A stretch of DNA of 7,585 nucleotides, taken from contig JAEORG010000360.1 in assembly GCA_016841005.1 (NCBI GenBank), forward strand, positions 1 to 7,585, read 5' to 3'. The position numbers and the translations under genes were made by a program. Below are positions 6,635-7,585 of the stretch, in pieces. Under the pieces are notes generated by a model. The model was given only the letters and a program-made list of their open reading frames with translations, was not told where the DNA came from and searched no databases. Every line of letters begins with the position of its first letter. Position 1 is the stretch's first letter. This DNA is from Candidatus Thorarchaeota archaeon (GTDB lineage Archaea > Asgardarchaeota > Thorarchaeia > Thorarchaeales > Thorarchaeaceae).

Positions 6635-7482
6635 TCATCTTCTGCACTAGCTGAGTCCATTCTAACAGCTCCCCTTTTTCTTGCAGATCTTGCAATATCA
6701 TTTATTATCGACATTAGTCCTGAAATCAGTCTCATTGTTTCATTGGCATCCGGTTTCCATGTACCATGTACAACACCATTTGCATATTGCGCGAATTCAG
6801 TCAGAAGAGCTGTTTCGTTTGCATCAATAATCATTTTCTTTGATAGCAATAAGACCATTTGTCCTATTGTTCGAATGGTTTTTCTTGATCCAATCTTTTG
6901 TTTATCGCCTAATCCAGAGCGTATGCACAGTTCTCTAAGAAATAGCTCAAGCCCTCTCCGAATGCGAAAGACAGCTTCTTCTAACAATCCCTGACCTAGT
7001 AAATTATCAACTGATCTGAAATCATCAATACTCTGAGTAAAAGACAGTGCCTCTAAGTGAAATGCTGTTTGTTTTGTCAGATTGTCAGTAAATTCTATAT
7101 CTGGTTCATCAATAAGATTTGAATCTCTATCTCTGACACGATTATATAAACCCTGAAATTCAGGACTGTCAATGACACCTTCTCTAGCTGCTCTGACAGT
7201 ATCATCATAACTAAGGGGTCGAAAACCAACAATCCAAAGCACAGTGCTGAATAAAAGAGCAAGAATTCCGACAATATCTGAGGTAAAAGACACGCTATCC
7301 CAAAAATCTCGGGTTGATGTTTGAGTGGTCAGATATTGAACTATTAGAATGCCTGCTAAGATGAAGTAAATTAATGCGAAAGTGGCAAGGAATGTTTTGA
7401 CTGCAACTTTAATTGATTCTACTCTCTCATCTATCACCAAATACCCTTCTTGAAACTTCCGCTTGGCTACCTCGGCAATCAA
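6622..7482 (-). CDS. Two-TM membrane protein with DUF4145/HEPN-like cytosolic domain lacking the catalytic Arg
   Basis: The frame gives 286 residues from a TTG at 7482. Residues 29-51 (FLATFALIYFILAGILIVQY) and 67-86 (DIVGILALLFSTVLWIVGF) are clear membrane segments, followed by a hydrophilic region. Residues about 160-268 resemble DUF4145-type HEPN domains: the helix LLEEAVFRIRRGLELFLRELC, then a TIGQMVLLLSKK helix, then EFAQYANGVVHG. In active HEPN proteins the last motif is R-N-x3-H; here Asn235 and His239 remain but position 234 is Ala, so RNase activity is doubtful and a binding or sensing role is more likely. TTG 7482 would be near-leaderless under the TATA-like box at 7502-7509. GTG 7437 (residue 16), preceded by AGAAGGG, is an alternative; both starts keep the membrane segments. 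The two-TM-plus-domain plan recalls membrane-linked defence effectors, but that is only a resemblance. Confidence 0.82.
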   Translation of the reverse strand: MIAEVAKRKFQEGYLVIDERVESIKVAVKTFLATFALIYFILAGILIVQYLTTQTSTRDFWDSVSFTSDIVGILALLFSTVLWIVGFRPLSYDDTVRAAREGVIDSPEFQGLYNRVRDRDSNLIDEPDIEFTDNLTKQTAFHLEALSFTQSIDDFRSVDNLLGQGLLEEAVFRIRRGLELFLRELCIRSGLGDKQKIGSRKTIRTIGQMVLLLSKKMIIDANETALLTEFAQYANGVVHGTWKPDANETMRLISGLMSIINDIARSARKRGAVRMDSASAEDEIGW

Positions 7483-7501
7483 CGTCTTCTTTCTATCTTC
7501 A

Positions 7502-7509
7502 CTATAAAG
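7502..7509 (-). promoter_or_regulatory. TATA-like box of the two-TM HEPN-like gene
   Basis: The minus-strand sequence CTTTATAG is centred about 26 bp before position 7479, so transcription would begin within a few bases of the TTG at 7482. This fits a leaderless or nearly leaderless message, which is common in archaea. If the GTG at 7437 is used instead, the leader would be about 40 nt and would carry the AGAAGGG ribosome site. Confidence 0.4.
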
Positions 7510-7585
7510 CCATTTCCGTTTTTAGTATGTTTTATTCTACTTCCAGTAAACTGAATGAAGAACGCATGGCAAGTATGATTATTCA

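Noticed and set aside
6598..6654. TGATGA followed by CTGA motifs, as in a C/D box guide RNA
   Set aside because: The C box lacks its leading purine, no C' box is present, and the stretch runs into the end of a coding sequence.
7566..7585. ATG at 7566 as the start of a divergent plus-strand gene
   Set aside because: Only six codons are visible before the window ends, with no clear ribosome site; there is too little to support a gene.

Overview
The window looks like a piece of an archaeal chromosome. The best evidence is a complete tRNA-Leu(CAA) gene on the minus strand. It has an encoded CCA end and a 35-nt intron at the canonical archaeal position 37/38, and a TTTAAA box is centred 26-27 bp upstream of its 5' end, the usual spacing for an archaeal TATA box. 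Two protein genes appear to use TTG starts. The DNA is moderately AT-rich. I cannot fix the lineage; an Asgard-like or other mesophilic archaeon is a guess.

Layout. (1) Positions 1-3828, plus strand: a very large protein, open at the left edge, with a PD-(D/E)XK nuclease signature and a RecA/KaiC-like P-loop region whose Walker residues are damaged. (2) 3834-3956, minus strand: intron-containing tRNA-Leu(CAA), convergent with the first gene. (3) 3991-5022, plus strand: a mostly helical protein ending in a HEPN-type R-N-x3-H motif and a hydrophobic tail. (4) 5026-5131, minus strand: a decayed full-length copy of the same tRNA-Leu gene, including its intron, with the aligned anticodon changed to CTA. 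(5) 5238-6569, plus strand: a protein with ApeA-like organisation (N-terminal region, beta-rich middle, C-terminal HEPN with R-N-x3-H). (6) 6622-7482, minus strand: two N-terminal membrane segments followed by a DUF4145/HEPN-like domain in which the catalytic arginine position is alanine.

How it may fit together. Three of the four protein genes carry HEPN-type domains and the fourth carries a nuclease motif. HEPN proteins are frequent RNases in abortive-infection, toxin-antitoxin and other defence systems, and several families act on tRNA. The cluster therefore reads as a defence or stress island built around a tRNA locus that has been duplicated or used by a mobile element. That functional reading is inference; the HEPN motifs, the nuclease motif and the tRNA/pseudo-tRNA pair are visible in the sequence. 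The genes are not one tight operon. Genes 3 and 5 are separated by 215 bp with their own promoter-like sequences, and gene 6 runs in the opposite direction.
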